A stretch of 64,000 bases of DNA from Gammaproteobacteria bacterium. GTDB lineage: Bacteria; Pseudomonadota; Gammaproteobacteria; Pseudomonadales; Halieaceae. The stretch spans positions 85,863 through 149,862 of the forward strand of contig JAUICG010000012.1 of the NCBI GenBank assembly GCA_030427485.1. Reading direction: 5' to 3'. The notes under the pieces were generated by a model that saw only the letters and a list, made by a program, of their open reading frames with translations, was not told the origin of the DNA and did not search any database. Below are positions 43,137 to 53,396 of the stretch, one piece after another (position 1 is the first letter of the stretch; each line of letters starts with the position of its first letter). The translations under genes and the position numbers were made by a program.

Positions 43137-45161
43137 TCAAAGTGAATCTGAAGAATAGGTTACACCGTCAAGGGACGTGACAAGGGTTCCCGAGAACTCC
43201 CCTTCCGCGCCCAGTCTCGACAGCGTCACCACAAATCCTCCGGGTTCGCTGGTTTTTCGCGTGCCCTCGTGAAGTCCGCTGAAGGTGAGGTCGGCATGCC
43301 ATGTAAACGTGGTTTTAGATCCTTCTGTGCCACGAGTGCCTGACTCGGTTCCGTCAATAAAGTTGACACCATCAGCGCTGTAGTTGTAGTAGGTGACCGC
43401 GACCGAGACGACCTCTTCGTCCCCCTCCCTGAAGCGGGAGGGACCCGCGGTAACCACGACCTCAGCTGAGCCGCTCATACCAGTCAGGGTATAGGTGCCT
43501 GCTGGCACTATCGCGCGAGAGGGCGGCAGTGTGTCCCCGGGTGTGTAGGGAGTACCCCATGGAATGATGTCTGAAACCGGGTCCGGTGGCGGAAGTGGTT
43601 GGGTAGGTGTGCGGTCGGTGAACCTGGCGATCAGCAAACGTGAGTTACGGCCACCCGGTTCCAGTGAAGGTGGGCAATCTGCTGGTGCCGGATTACAGCC
43701 GCGCCGCTGGTAATAGACAACGGCCGTACTGTCTGGCGACCAGGCCGGATCGGCCCCGGCCAGCCACAGTGGGTCGCTGATGCTGCCACTGCCTGCCGTT
43801 GGGTCCCCCCCGAGGTTTATTTGTTGGCCGTCATGAATGTCAGGATCATCATTGCGGACAGGTTTATCCAGCTTGATCAGTACCGGTTGCAGGAACGAAC
43901 CTCGGGCGCTGTTGGTATACAATCCGGCGATAGCCTCGGCGATGGCCATGTCCAGGAGCGGCGGAACGCCAATGCCTGCACTGGCGAAATAGAGGCGACC
44001 ATCGGTCCCCGCCGGTTTGCCGCCCGGGTAGCCGGTCTGTTCGGTGACCCGGCCGTCCAGGATAACGATTGATTTACCATCGGGCGAGATATTGGCTGGG
44101 TCGGTGTAGGCCGGATCGCGACTGAGGCGCGTGGATTCCCCGGTTTCCAGGCTGGTGGAGAAGGTGTCCCAATTGAACGAGTCCTGGGTGCCTATGCCCA
44201 GTGTGCTTTTGCCATCGGGTGTAAAGCCCCGGAATTCACCAATTACGCCGGTGGGAGGTTCGAAGATGAGTTCTCCCGGCGATTTCACGCTGAAGAAACG
44301 GCCTGATTTTCCCAGTTCCGGGCTGAGCATGAACGAGACGTTGCGTAACTCATAACCCGGCGGTCCGAAGGCGGGTGAAGGATCAAATTCCAGCCGCCCG
44401 AATACGCCGAATTGTGTGGCACCACTGAGGTCAGGGGTTAGCACCAATTGGTTCCAGCCCAGATGGACGTTATCCGGATGCAGCCGCAGTTCTCTGATAA
44501 TTCTGTAGGTCGGGAAGGGCGATTTGATCGGGTAGATGTGCGTGGCCTCGGGCGTGCAACTCGCAGCGGTGATCAGGTGCGGACTGCAGTCGAGGATGCT
44601 GGTGCCCATTTTCACGCGCGCGCCGTCGCGAAAAGCTTCGGGATAGGTGTTGTCGTCACTGTTAACGCCAACCCTGTTCTCCTCGGGTACCCCACAGGTA
44701 ACGCAATGCCACCCGTCTCCGTTGGGAAAGGTCGTGCCGTCGGTTTTTACCAGTATAAGCTGGCCACCGCTATAGATACTGGCCGGATCGGGTGCCGCAG
44801 GCGCACCGGAGAAGCGAACCGAGACATAGACATGGTTTCCATCGGGTGTGAAGGTGCGGGCGCCGTCGATACCCGCTCTGCTGGCATTGAGGCATCCGGT
44901 GCCATTGGCATTGATTGCCTTGGTGCAGGCCCCGATAGTGTTTGATGGCGCCGTCGGTGGCAGCGGCAGCGCTTCGATTACGACGGTCTCCGGATTTTCA
45001 AGCGGGGGCATGACTGGTGGATCTATTGGTACCTCTGCAGGCGGCGGCGAATTGTCCGGAGGTCCCTGAGTGTTATTGCTATGGCTGCAGGCTGTGAGCA
45101 GTAACACACTGAGCAACGCAACGTATTTTGCAGCAAGAGAGATTGAGGTTGTTTTTCCCAC
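43137..45161 (-). CDS. Lipoprotein with TolB/PD40-like beta-propeller
   Basis: 674-residue exported lipoprotein. The signal peptide ends in the lipobox LLTAC (Cys at about 25), followed by a Pro-rich linker (about 30-70). Several repeats of the type FTPDGNHVY, FTPDGKST, ISPDGKSIVILDG and WSPDSTAVVYY suggest a PD40/TolB propeller. The last 110 or so residues form a beta-rich tail. Start GTG 45161 has AAGGAG at 9 bases. It is divergent from the esterase operon and may bind glycan or display at the outer membrane; no enzymatic residues were identified. Confidence 0.65.
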   Translation of the reverse strand: MGKTTSISLAAKYVALLSVLLLTACSHSNNTQGPPDNSPPPAEVPIDPPVMPPLENPETVVIEALPLPPTAPSNTIGACTKAINANGTGCLNASRAGIDGARTFTPDGNHVYVSVRFSGAPAAPDPASIYSGGQLILVKTDGTTFPNGDGWHCVTCGVPEENRVGVNSDDNTYPEAFRDGARVKMGTSILDCSPHLITAASCTPEATHIYPIKSPFPTYRIIRELRLHPDNVHLGWNQLVLTPDLSGATQFGVFGRLEFDPSPAFGPPGYELRNVSFMLSPELGKSGRFFSVKSPGELIFEPPTGVIGEFRGFTPDGKSTLGIGTQDSFNWDTFSTSLETGESTRLSRDPAYTDPANISPDGKSIVILDGRVTEQTGYPGGKPAGTDGRLYFASAGIGVPPLLDMAIAEAIAGLYTNSARGSFLQPVLIKLDKPVRNDDPDIHDGQQINLGGDPTAGSGSISDPLWLAGADPAWSPDSTAVVYYQRRGCNPAPADCPPSLEPGGRNSRLLIARFTDRTPTQPLPPPDPVSDIIPWGTPYTPGDTLPPSRAIVPAGTYTLTGMSGSAEVVVTAGPSRFREGDEEVVSVAVTYYNYSADGVNFIDGTESGTRGTEGSKTTFTWHADLTFSGLHEGTRKTSEPGGFVVTLSRLGAEGEFSGTLVTSLDGVTYSSDSL

Positions 45162-45434
45162 TGATTGTTACTCCTTGACGGGCCAAATATGCAGGATAGA
45201 GGCGGTTTGTGCTTGCGTTTTCTATGGAGGAGTATATTATTGACCAAATGGTCGTAAAGATAGTCCAAATGGTATAATTATTGCTGAGCGGCGAGTTGGC
45301 GCCCCGTAATGTCTGCCCGATGTTGCGCAAGCAAGCAGGTTGCCAGGCGTTGGGTGCTGTACCTGAATGCGTGTCGCAGAGCTCCGCCATTGGCGGTTTA
45401 TAGAAAAATAACGATGTTGTCTCCCGGAGGAATG
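45162..45434. promoter_or_regulatory. Divergent control region with two CCAAATGGT direct repeats
   Basis: 273-base region between divergent genes. CCAAATGGT occurs at 45244-45252 and again at 45265-45273, 21 bases apart (two helical turns). The first is the core of the inverted repeat GACCA-AA-TGGTC (45242-45253). TATAAT at 45273-45278 is a perfect -10 whose -35 position is poor, as in an activator-dependent promoter for the esterase-to-TonB genes. Bases 45280-45420 hold no recognisable gene. Confidence 0.5.
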
Positions 45435-46346
45435 ATGAGAATCTCCGCAACAGTGCCATTGTGGCGGTTCCTCCTGGCGTGCTGTATCGGTGCAGGCTTA
45501 GTAGCGATTCATGCTACAGGCACCGCCGCTCTGGACGCGGCTGAACAACCTGAAGTCGTCAATATTTGGCCGGGTGCCGCACCGGGAACCGAGGACTGGA
45601 ACTTCCCGGAGTACATAGGCAAGAATTCCGTAACCAATGTTACGGTACCGACGCTTACGGTTTACCGCCCGCCGGCGATCGAGGCCAACGGCACTGCCGT
45701 TATCGTCGCCCCGGGCGGTGCTTTTCAGGGACTCGCAATTAAAGTCGAAACAGAACCAACCGTGCAATGGTTGACCGCGCGTGGCATTACCGCTTTCGCC
45801 CTCAAGTACCGTGTGCGCGTGAACGCCGCAGCGCAGCCGCAAGCAGGGGAGGATTTTGATGAGCGGGCGCAGGCGTTGGAAGCGGGTCGTGCCATCGCCG
45901 TGGCGGATGGGTTGCAGGCCATGCGTTACCTGCGTGCGAACGCAGCCAAATTCAACATTGATCCCGACCGCATTGGCATGATGGGGTACTCCGCCGGCGC
46001 TATGCTCACCATGGGTGTGGTGATGGAGGGGGAGGCTGGCGAGCGTCCCGACTTTGCCGCCTCCATCTATGGCGCGATGCAGGGAGACTCCCCGCCCTCC
46101 GATGGACCGCCGCTGTTTATAGTTCACGCACAGGATGATCGGGCTGTTCCCGTAGAGGAAAGTATCAATATCTATTCAAACTGGATTGCGGCCGGCCTGC
46201 CAGTTGAACTGCATATTTTTGAACAGGGTGGACATGGCTTCGGCGCGAACCTGCGAGATCAGCCAACAGATCTATGGCTGAGTGCTTTCGATGCCTGGTT
46301 GCGTTTGCATAACTGGACTGAAAATAATCCAAGTGATCGAAAATAA
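45435..46346 (+). CDS. Exported alpha/beta hydrolase (acetylxylan-esterase-like)
   Basis: 303-residue exported hydrolase. The signal peptide spans about residues 1-37. The nucleophile Ser186 is in MGYSAGAM (G-x-S-x-G), Asp234/235 in HAQDDRAVP and His267 in EQGGHGFG, with an APGGAF oxyanion strand. Two ATGs (45432, 45435) follow CCCGGAGG; the second has the better spacing and is used. Secreted esterases of this type remove acyl groups from plant or algal glycans. It starts the operon with the ThuA fusion, GH106 and TonB receptor. Confidence 0.85.
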   Translation: MRISATVPLWRFLLACCIGAGLVAIHATGTAALDAAEQPEVVNIWPGAAPGTEDWNFPEYIGKNSVTNVTVPTLTVYRPPAIEANGTAVIVAPGGAFQGLAIKVETEPTVQWLTARGITAFALKYRVRVNAAAQPQAGEDFDERAQALEAGRAIAVADGLQAMRYLRANAAKFNIDPDRIGMMGYSAGAMLTMGVVMEGEAGERPDFAASIYGAMQGDSPPSDGPPLFIVHAQDDRAVPVEESINIYSNWIAAGLPVELHIFEQGGHGFGANLRDQPTDLWLSAFDAWLRLHNWTENNPSDRK

Positions 46347-46367
46347 AATAGGCTGTAATTGTACTGT

Positions 46368-49300
46368 ATGGTTAAACGCCATCCAATCCTGACGCTACTG
46401 CTCCTCGCTCTCGCCGGCGCGGCTGCGTATTATGCCTGGACAATGCGACCGCTTCCGGATTTTGGTCGTGCCGTGCTGGTGTTTTCCAAAACTGAAGGCT
46501 ATCGGCACGACAGTATTCCCAAAGGCATCGAAACGATAAACCAGTTGGCACGCGGCGGACGCTTTAACGTGATTGCCAGTGAAGATGCTTCATTGTTTGA
46601 CGACGCTTCTCTCCCTGACTTTCAGGCAGTCATTTTTCTCAATACCACCGGCGACGTGCTGGATGAAGCGCAGCAGGAAGCATTTGAACGCTATATTCAG
46701 GCGGGTGGTGGCTTTGTCGGAATTCACTCGGCGGCGGATACCGAGTGGGACACTGGCAGCGTTTGGCCCTGGTATCAGCGACTGGTGGGCGGTGTCTTTG
46801 CGGGCCACCCCAAGGAGAGTTATCAGCGGGGAACGCTAACGGTGCGCGATGCTGATCATCCGGCAACGGCCAGTCTGCCAAAGAACTGGGATATCGTTGA
46901 TGAATGGTATGACTATCGCCGTTTATCCAGCGGCATCAATGTGCTGATGACCGTCGATGAGAGCAGCTACGAGGGTGCCGAAATGGGTGCCGGTGAGTTC
47001 CACCCCGTCGCCTGGTATCGAGCGTTTGATGGCGGGCGCAGTTTTTATACGACGCTGGGCCACGGTGATGAAACTTATGACGATGAGAACTTTCGGACGC
47101 TGGTACAGGGAGGGATTGCCTATGCGCTGGGCGATGGACAGCCTCTGGACTATACCCTTTCCCGCCCCCAGAGTTGGCGATTTACCCGCACTGTACTGGA
47201 TTCCAGTCTGGATGAACCCCTGAAGATCACCTTCAGCCCAACGGGCGAGCTGTATTTTGTTGAACGTACCGGTCGCCTGCGGCGCTATGATTTTGGTCAG
47301 GAAACCTCCGTTACTGTCCACGATTTTAAAGACATTTATACCTTTTCCGAATACGGCCTGCTGGGTTTGGCATTCGATCCCGATTACGGCGCGAATCAAT
47401 GGCTCTATCTCTACCGCACTGTCCCATTGGGAGCCGCCGGTCGACAGGTGTTGTCGCGCTTTAAGCTGGTTGACAATGTGCTGGACGAAGGCTCTGAACA
47501 GATTCTGCTCACCATACCGATTGATGGAAATGAGAGTCATACGACATCACACACTGGTGGCGACATGGTGTTTGATCGGCACGGTAACCTATGGCTGACC
47601 ACCGGTGATGACACCGAGGCCGATGATGCAGCCTATATAGATGACAGGCCTGGCAATGCCCACCGGGACGCCGCGCGGTCGGCTGGGAATACCCAGGACC
47701 TGCGCGGTAAAATTCTTCGTATCACCCCCCGTGATACGGCAGGTGCAGACGGCCGTTACTATGATATTCCGGGCGGCAACCTTTTTACCGATGCAGGTCA
47801 GGGGCGTCCGGAAATCTATGTGATGGGTTTGCGCAACCCGTATACCCTTGCGTACGACAACAAAAAGAATCGGCTTTACTGGGGTGAGGTTGGGCCAGAC
47901 GCCCAGGCGCCTGATGACAGGGGCCCGTGGGGGTATGACGAGATCAACTTCGCTGAGCAGCCAGGCAACTATGGCTGGCCGTATGTCATCGCCGACAATC
48001 AGCCCTATGCCTATTTTGATTACCGTGAAGACAAGGCGCTGGACAAGGCGGATGTGCTGGCTCCACAGAACCGTTCACGCAACAATACGGGCTTGAAAAT
48101 ACTCCCCCCTGCGCAGCCCGCGTGGATCTACTATCCCTACAAGGAGAGCGACACTTTTTTTGAGCTGGGTAGCGGCGGGCGCAATGCGCTGGTCGCACCT
48201 GTCTATTACTCCGAGGACGCCGACCTCGACAGCGAGATAAAATTTCCATCCTACTTCGATGGCAAGCTGGTCATTTCAGACTTCATTCGTCGCTGGATCA
48301 TGGTGGTCAATACCGACAGCGAGGGCAATCCGGAAACTATTGTACCTGTGATCAACCATTCCTTCAGTGCGCCGCTGGATATGGCGTTTGGGCCCGATGG
48401 CGCCCTCTATGTCGTTGAGTATGGCACGGACTGGTTTTCCGGCAATGTCGATTCCTACATCAGTCGTATTGAATACTACGATGGCTCCAATCCGCCTCCG
48501 GTCGCGGTAGCCACCGCCTCAAAGACGATAGGCGCAGTCCCTCTGCAGTCCACGCTTGATGCCAGCGAATCATATGACCGTGGCGACAGCAATGCCAGGC
48601 TCAGTTACCGCTGGCAACGGATCGAAAATGGAAAGCTCGCCGGCGTTATTGGTGAACAGGAAGTACAGCCCTTTTCACTGTCCGAAGCCGGTGTCCATTA
48701 TGTGCAATTGACAGTAACCGATGAGGAGGGTCAGCAGGCCAGTACGCGTCTGCGCTTTGAGGCGGGTAACGAGCGACCTGAAATTACGCTGGAGATCGAC
48801 GGTAATCGCTCCTTCTTTTTTCCCGATGAGACTCTGCGCTATCGCGCCACTGTCCGGGATAAGGAAGACGGTAGCAGCGCAGAGGGGCAGCTGGCGGATG
48901 CCAATATTGCGATAACGGTTGGCTATGTGAGTGGTGGCGCCGATTTTGCCAAGGCATTGACGCAGCAGACAGCTGACCCGATTCTCGAGGGCAGGGCGCT
49001 GGTGGAGGGAGGCAGCGACTGCCACGCCTGTCACCGGGTAGACGCACCCTCCATCGGGCCCTCGTTTACGGCTGTCGCTGAACGCTATGCCGACATGGAC
49101 GATGCCTCGGCACACATCGCCGAACGCATTGCAGAAGGCGGTAGTGGTGTGTGGGGAGGCAGCCATGCGATGCCGGCCCACCCGATGCTGACTGAAGAGC
49201 AATTGCGCTATGCCAGTACTTTCATTCTCTCATTGGGCACACAGGGGTCGTCCGGCGCGAAGGATCCGTTGGGTCTGGAAGGCGAGATTGTGTTTGACCA

Positions 49301-49877
49301 GCACAGCGAGGATTTCGTCGACGCAAAAGTAGGCGGACAGGGAATCGAGTTGAGTCTCGGTCGGTTCTATAGCGGACGCTACATCTTCAATATCAGTTAT
49401 ACCGATCAGGGCACGGACTCCGCTGCGCCGTTGCAGGGCCAGGAGACGCTGATTTTTCGCAGCCCCCTGGTGCTGGCCGCCGACGTGGATGAAGTTGTGG
49501 GAATGCGGGGCGCAGGTATTGGCAGCGGCCTAAAGGCTCTGCTCGTGAGAGCACCCTCGATGTTGGCGCCGTTCAGTTACACGCTGCTTAAAGATATCGA
49601 TCTGACGGGTATCGGGCAGATCAAGGTGCTGGCCGCAGGCCTGAAGCCAATGATGCGGGGAGGAGTGATTGAACTGCGCCTGAATAGTCCAGAGGCCGCG
49701 CCCACGGCCTCCGCAGAGGTACATGCCACTTTTGTACCCGATCTCGAAGAGAACCCACCGTTGTTGGATGTTTCAAACATTGAGGGTGTACACAATTTGT
49801 ATATTGGTGCGCCAATGGCGAAGGACGAAGACGGAAAAACACCCTACGCCATTCTGGGCTTCGAGTTTCGCCCATAG
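46368..49877 (+). CDS. ThuA-PQQ sugar dehydrogenase-PKD-cytochrome c fusion protein
   Basis: 1169-residue exported multidomain protein with an N-terminal hydrophobic anchor (LTLLLLALAGAAAYYAW). Domains in order: ThuA-like amidotransferase fold (about 30-265), soluble-glucose-dehydrogenase-type six-bladed PQQ propeller (about 275-700, with LGLAFDPDYG and LRNPYTLAYD), PKD-like domain (about 705-800), cytochrome c with CHACH (about 885), and a C-terminal beta-rich CBM6-like domain. It would oxidise a sugar in the periplasm or at the surface and pass electrons to the haem. ATG 46368 is preferred over an upstream TTG. Specificity is unknown. Confidence 0.8.
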   Translation: MVKRHPILTLLLLALAGAAAYYAWTMRPLPDFGRAVLVFSKTEGYRHDSIPKGIETINQLARGGRFNVIASEDASLFDDASLPDFQAVIFLNTTGDVLDEAQQEAFERYIQAGGGFVGIHSAADTEWDTGSVWPWYQRLVGGVFAGHPKESYQRGTLTVRDADHPATASLPKNWDIVDEWYDYRRLSSGINVLMTVDESSYEGAEMGAGEFHPVAWYRAFDGGRSFYTTLGHGDETYDDENFRTLVQGGIAYALGDGQPLDYTLSRPQSWRFTRTVLDSSLDEPLKITFSPTGELYFVERTGRLRRYDFGQETSVTVHDFKDIYTFSEYGLLGLAFDPDYGANQWLYLYRTVPLGAAGRQVLSRFKLVDNVLDEGSEQILLTIPIDGNESHTTSHTGGDMVFDRHGNLWLTTGDDTEADDAAYIDDRPGNAHRDAARSAGNTQDLRGKILRITPRDTAGADGRYYDIPGGNLFTDAGQGRPEIYVMGLRNPYTLAYDNKKNRLYWGEVGPDAQAPDDRGPWGYDEINFAEQPGNYGWPYVIADNQPYAYFDYREDKALDKADVLAPQNRSRNNTGLKILPPAQPAWIYYPYKESDTFFELGSGGRNALVAPVYYSEDADLDSEIKFPSYFDGKLVISDFIRRWIMVVNTDSEGNPETIVPVINHSFSAPLDMAFGPDGALYVVEYGTDWFSGNVDSYISRIEYYDGSNPPPVAVATASKTIGAVPLQSTLDASESYDRGDSNARLSYRWQRIENGKLAGVIGEQEVQPFSLSEAGVHYVQLTVTDEEGQQASTRLRFEAGNERPEITLEIDGNRSFFFPDETLRYRATVRDKEDGSSAEGQLADANIAITVGYVSGGADFAKALTQQTADPILEGRALVEGGSDCHACHRVDAPSIGPSFTAVAERYADMDDASAHIAERIAEGGSGVWGGSHAMPAHPMLTEEQLRYASTFILSLGTQGSSGAKDPLGLEGEIVFDQHSEDFVDAKVGGQGIELSLGRFYSGRYIFNISYTDQGTDSAAPLQGQETLIFRSPLVLAADVDEVVGMRGAGIGSGLKALLVRAPSMLAPFSYTLLKDIDLTGIGQIKVLAAGLKPMMRGGVIELRLNSPEAAPTASAEVHATFVPDLEENPPLLDVSNIEGVHNLYIGAPMAKDEDGKTPYAILGFEFRP

Positions 49878-49907
49878 CATGAGCGTTCAGAGAACAGGAG
49901 AACCACG

Positions 49908-52900
49908 ATGATCCTGCGCATTCTACGTGCAGTATACCTGCCGCTGTTGGTTGTCATTGCCCTGGCGAGTGCAAAAACATCTTCGCTGTTTGCCGCTGAG
50001 ACGGCCGAGGCCACTGCCTTGCAGCAGGGCTTCGACAACCCGCCCAACAGTGCCCAACCCCGGGTGTGGTGGCACTGGTTGAACGGGAATATTTCGCGTG
50101 AGGGTATACGCAAGGATCTGGAGTGGATGCAACGCTCGGGTATTGGCGGACTGCAGAACTTCGACGTGAATTTCGCTGTCCCCGCCATCGTCGATAAACC
50201 CATTCCCTATATGTCGCAGGAGTGGAAGGAGATTTATCGCTATAGCGTATCACTTGCGGCCCAACTGGGGCTCGAATTCGGGATTGCGGCGTCGCCCGGT
50301 TGGAGCGAAACGGGCGGCCCCTGGGTGAAGCCTGAAGACGGCATGAAGAAACTGGTATGGAGCCAGATTCGGGTCCCTGGGGGACAAGCGTTCAGTGGCG
50401 TACTCCCCGCACCACCGAGCGCGACCGGACCGTTCCAGGACATGGCACCCCCTGCCGATCCTAACCCAACCGCAAAAAAGGCGGACCCAGTGCTCTATGC
50501 GGATATCGCCGTGTTGGCCTATCCTGTCAATGCAATGCCAGAGGTCGCAATACCCGCTTACACACACTCTGACGGTACAGTGCTGGACGCCGCGCAACTC
50601 ATAGATGGGCTCTATGGCAGCGGCGTAGAAATTCCACTGACCAGCGTAGATGCGCCGACAGTGATTGACATCGCTTACGAACAGCCACAGACAGTGCGCT
50701 CGGCAACGCTATTCATTCCGGATATCTCCGATATTTATTCGGGACCTACTATCAGTGCCAGTCTGCAAATGAACGCTGGCGATGACCAGTGGGATAAGGT
50801 TTGCGACATTACGCTCAGTACTGTGCCCACTACTGTCAGCTTTGCGCCGGTCACCGCCAGCGATTTCCGCGTTGTTGTCGACCCGGTGCCAAAAGCACAC
50901 AGCAATTCGACTGGGTCTGCTCCTGGCTTTGACTCGACTTACTCAGATGCAATCGCTGCTTACCTTGCTCCAAAGAATATGACTCTGAATGAGCTGAAAC
51001 TCTCGCCAGAGACACGCGTCAATCAGTTTGAGGTCAAAGCTGGCTTTTCGGTGGCACGCAATTATTACATGCTCGACACCGTGAGTGACGGCACTGTTGA
51101 AAGTGTGGAGCCTGCTGATGTCATTGATCTGACAGACCAGATGAAAAACGACGGCACCCTTGAGTGGACGCCGCCACCTGGCGCATGGCAAGTGCTGCGC
51201 TTTGGTTACTCGTTGTTGGGTAAAACGAATCACCCCGCGACAGCAGAGGCGACCGGTCTGGAAGTCGATAAACTCGATGCAGCCGCGGTGCGCGATTATG
51301 TGCAAACCTATTTGCAAAATTACCGGGATGCTGTTGGCCCTGATTTAATCGGCGAGCGCGGCATCAACGCTTTGTTGACCGACAGTACCGAAGTCGGCGC
51401 CTTCAACTGGACACCTGGCCTGCTGGACGAATTTAGTCGGCTGCGGGGCTATGATGCACGCCCCTGGCTGCCGACCCTGACCGGTGCGATTATCGATTCA
51501 CCGCAGCGCAGCGACAAGTTTCTCTATGATTTCCGGCGAACGATTGCCGAGCTGCACGCCAGCGCACACTACGGTACGGTGGCAGAAGTTGCACACGAAA
51601 ACGGTCTGAAGGTGTATGGGGAATCCCTCGAGGGCTGGAGGCCGTCTCTGGGTGACGACATGGGCATGCGCCGCTTTGCCGATTTTCCGATGGCGGCGAT
51701 CTGGTCTTATCGGCCAGAAGAGGGCCCCAAGCCGCTGTATTTTGCCGACATGCGTGGTGCTGCGTCGGTTGCCCATCTCTATGGCCAGAATATCGCGGCG
51801 GCGGAATCCATGACGTCCACCCGCCATCCCTGGGACCATGTCCCGTCAGAACTGCGGCGCGTTGTGGATCTGGAGTTTGTCCACGGTATAAACCGTGTGG
51901 TTGTACATTCCTCGGTGCATCAACCTGTCGACGATAAAGTACCGGGGTTATCGTTGCGCCATATCGGACAGTTCTTCAACCGCCACACCGCATGGGCTGA
52001 AATGGCACGCCCCTGGATGGATTACATTGCGCGCAGCAGTTTCCTGTTGCAGCAGGGCCGGTTCGTTGCCGACGTTGCCTATTTTTATGGTGAGGAAGCG
52101 CCTGTTGGCGCGCAGACCTGGGATGCCTACCTTGACGATGTGCCGCATCGATACGCCTATGACTTCATCAATCCTGAAGCGGTGCTGCAACAACTTGCGG
52201 TGAAAGACGGGGAACTGGTTACGGCCGGTGGTGCCCGCTACAAATTGCTGTACCTCAGCGGTACCAGTGAGCGTATGACGCTAGGGATGTTGCGACGTAT
52301 CTCTGAACTGGCAGACCGTGGCGCCACCATTGTCGGCGATGCGCCGATAGCTTCGCCAAGCCTGAAGGATGATCCTCGGGAATACCAGGCATTGCTAACG
52401 CGTTTGTGGTCGGGAAATGCGATCACTGAGGTTGGCAACGGTCGCGTGATAGCCGGCAAGGATGTGGAAGCGGCACTGCACCAGATTGGCGTCGTACCGG
52501 ATGTCGAGCTGTTGAATCCGCAACCGGATACTGAGATTCCCTTTGTGCACCGTCAACTGGCTGAGGGAGACATTTACTACCTCAATAATCGTAACAGTCG
52601 TCCGGAAAAAACCGACATTCGCTTTCGTGTCAGCGGCAAAGCGCCGCAGATTTGGCGCGCCGATAGCGGCTCCAGGGTCCCTGTGTCCTATCGCATTGAA
52701 GGTGATGAAACGATTGTCCCGCTGTCTTTCGATCCGGAGGATGCGTATTTCGTCGTTTTTGTAGATAACACAACGGAACTATCACGGGTCGTGCCTGAGT
52801 TTCAATTCAAATCGGTGGCCTCCCTTGATCAATCGTGGACAGTGTCGTTTCAGGAGGGCCGTGGTGCACCGGCGACCATTGAGCTGGCGCAGTTGATTCC

Positions 52901-53294
52901 GCTAAATGCGCATGACGATACTGGTGTGAAGTACTTTTCTGGCATTGCCACGTATTCACGATCGTTTGCCGTGCCAGCGAATTACCTGACCGGTGAACCC
53001 CTGATCCTCGATCTGGGGAAAGTAGGTGACCTGGCGCAGGTATGGGTCAATAAACAACAGATCGGTACTGTCTGGCATTCACCGTATCGCGTGGATATCA
53101 GTGCTGCGGTTGTGCCCGGAGAGAACACACTGGAAATCCGTGTAGCGAATCGCTGGGTCAATCGATTGATTGGCGATGCACAGCCAGACGCTGAAAAGAT
53201 CACCTTTACCGTAATCCCCACGTATTCCGCCGATGCGCCACTGCGACCGGCTGGTTTGATAGGTCCTGTGCAACTGTTGATGGACTCGAAATAG
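49908..53294 (+). CDS. GH106-like alpha-L-rhamnosidase (exported)
   Basis: 1128-residue exported glycosidase; the signal peptide ends near residue 30. The opening PRVWWHWLNGNISREGIRKDLEWMQRSGIGGLQNF matches the GH106 N-terminal barrel region in which a rhamnosyl linkage is hydrolysed with inversion. The last 150 or so residues (YSRSFAVPANYL, LDLGKVGDLAQVWVN, SPYRVDISAAV) form a galactose-binding-like jelly-roll. Next to an esterase, a sugar dehydrogenase fusion and a TonB receptor it fits debranching of a rhamnose-bearing glycan or glycoside. GH106 rather than GH78 is favoured by the N-terminal pattern. Confidence 0.75.
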   Translation: MILRILRAVYLPLLVVIALASAKTSSLFAAETAEATALQQGFDNPPNSAQPRVWWHWLNGNISREGIRKDLEWMQRSGIGGLQNFDVNFAVPAIVDKPIPYMSQEWKEIYRYSVSLAAQLGLEFGIAASPGWSETGGPWVKPEDGMKKLVWSQIRVPGGQAFSGVLPAPPSATGPFQDMAPPADPNPTAKKADPVLYADIAVLAYPVNAMPEVAIPAYTHSDGTVLDAAQLIDGLYGSGVEIPLTSVDAPTVIDIAYEQPQTVRSATLFIPDISDIYSGPTISASLQMNAGDDQWDKVCDITLSTVPTTVSFAPVTASDFRVVVDPVPKAHSNSTGSAPGFDSTYSDAIAAYLAPKNMTLNELKLSPETRVNQFEVKAGFSVARNYYMLDTVSDGTVESVEPADVIDLTDQMKNDGTLEWTPPPGAWQVLRFGYSLLGKTNHPATAEATGLEVDKLDAAAVRDYVQTYLQNYRDAVGPDLIGERGINALLTDSTEVGAFNWTPGLLDEFSRLRGYDARPWLPTLTGAIIDSPQRSDKFLYDFRRTIAELHASAHYGTVAEVAHENGLKVYGESLEGWRPSLGDDMGMRRFADFPMAAIWSYRPEEGPKPLYFADMRGAASVAHLYGQNIAAAESMTSTRHPWDHVPSELRRVVDLEFVHGINRVVVHSSVHQPVDDKVPGLSLRHIGQFFNRHTAWAEMARPWMDYIARSSFLLQQGRFVADVAYFYGEEAPVGAQTWDAYLDDVPHRYAYDFINPEAVLQQLAVKDGELVTAGGARYKLLYLSGTSERMTLGMLRRISELADRGATIVGDAPIASPSLKDDPREYQALLTRLWSGNAITEVGNGRVIAGKDVEAALHQIGVVPDVELLNPQPDTEIPFVHRQLAEGDIYYLNNRNSRPEKTDIRFRVSGKAPQIWRADSGSRVPVSYRIEGDETIVPLSFDPEDAYFVVFVDNTTELSRVVPEFQFKSVASLDQSWTVSFQEGRGAPATIELAQLIPLNAHDDTGVKYFSGIATYSRSFAVPANYLTGEPLILDLGKVGDLAQVWVNKQQIGTVWHSPYRVDISAAVVPGENTLEIRVANRWVNRLIGDAQPDAEKITFTVIPTYSADAPLRPAGLIGPVQLLMDSK

Positions 53295-53396
53295 ATGAGA
53301 GCCAGCGAGCAGTTCACGCGACCTCTGGGGCCCTATCCGGCGACGGCAGAAATTTCCGGGATACGTCCCGACATAACCATAAAGAGGAATACAAAA

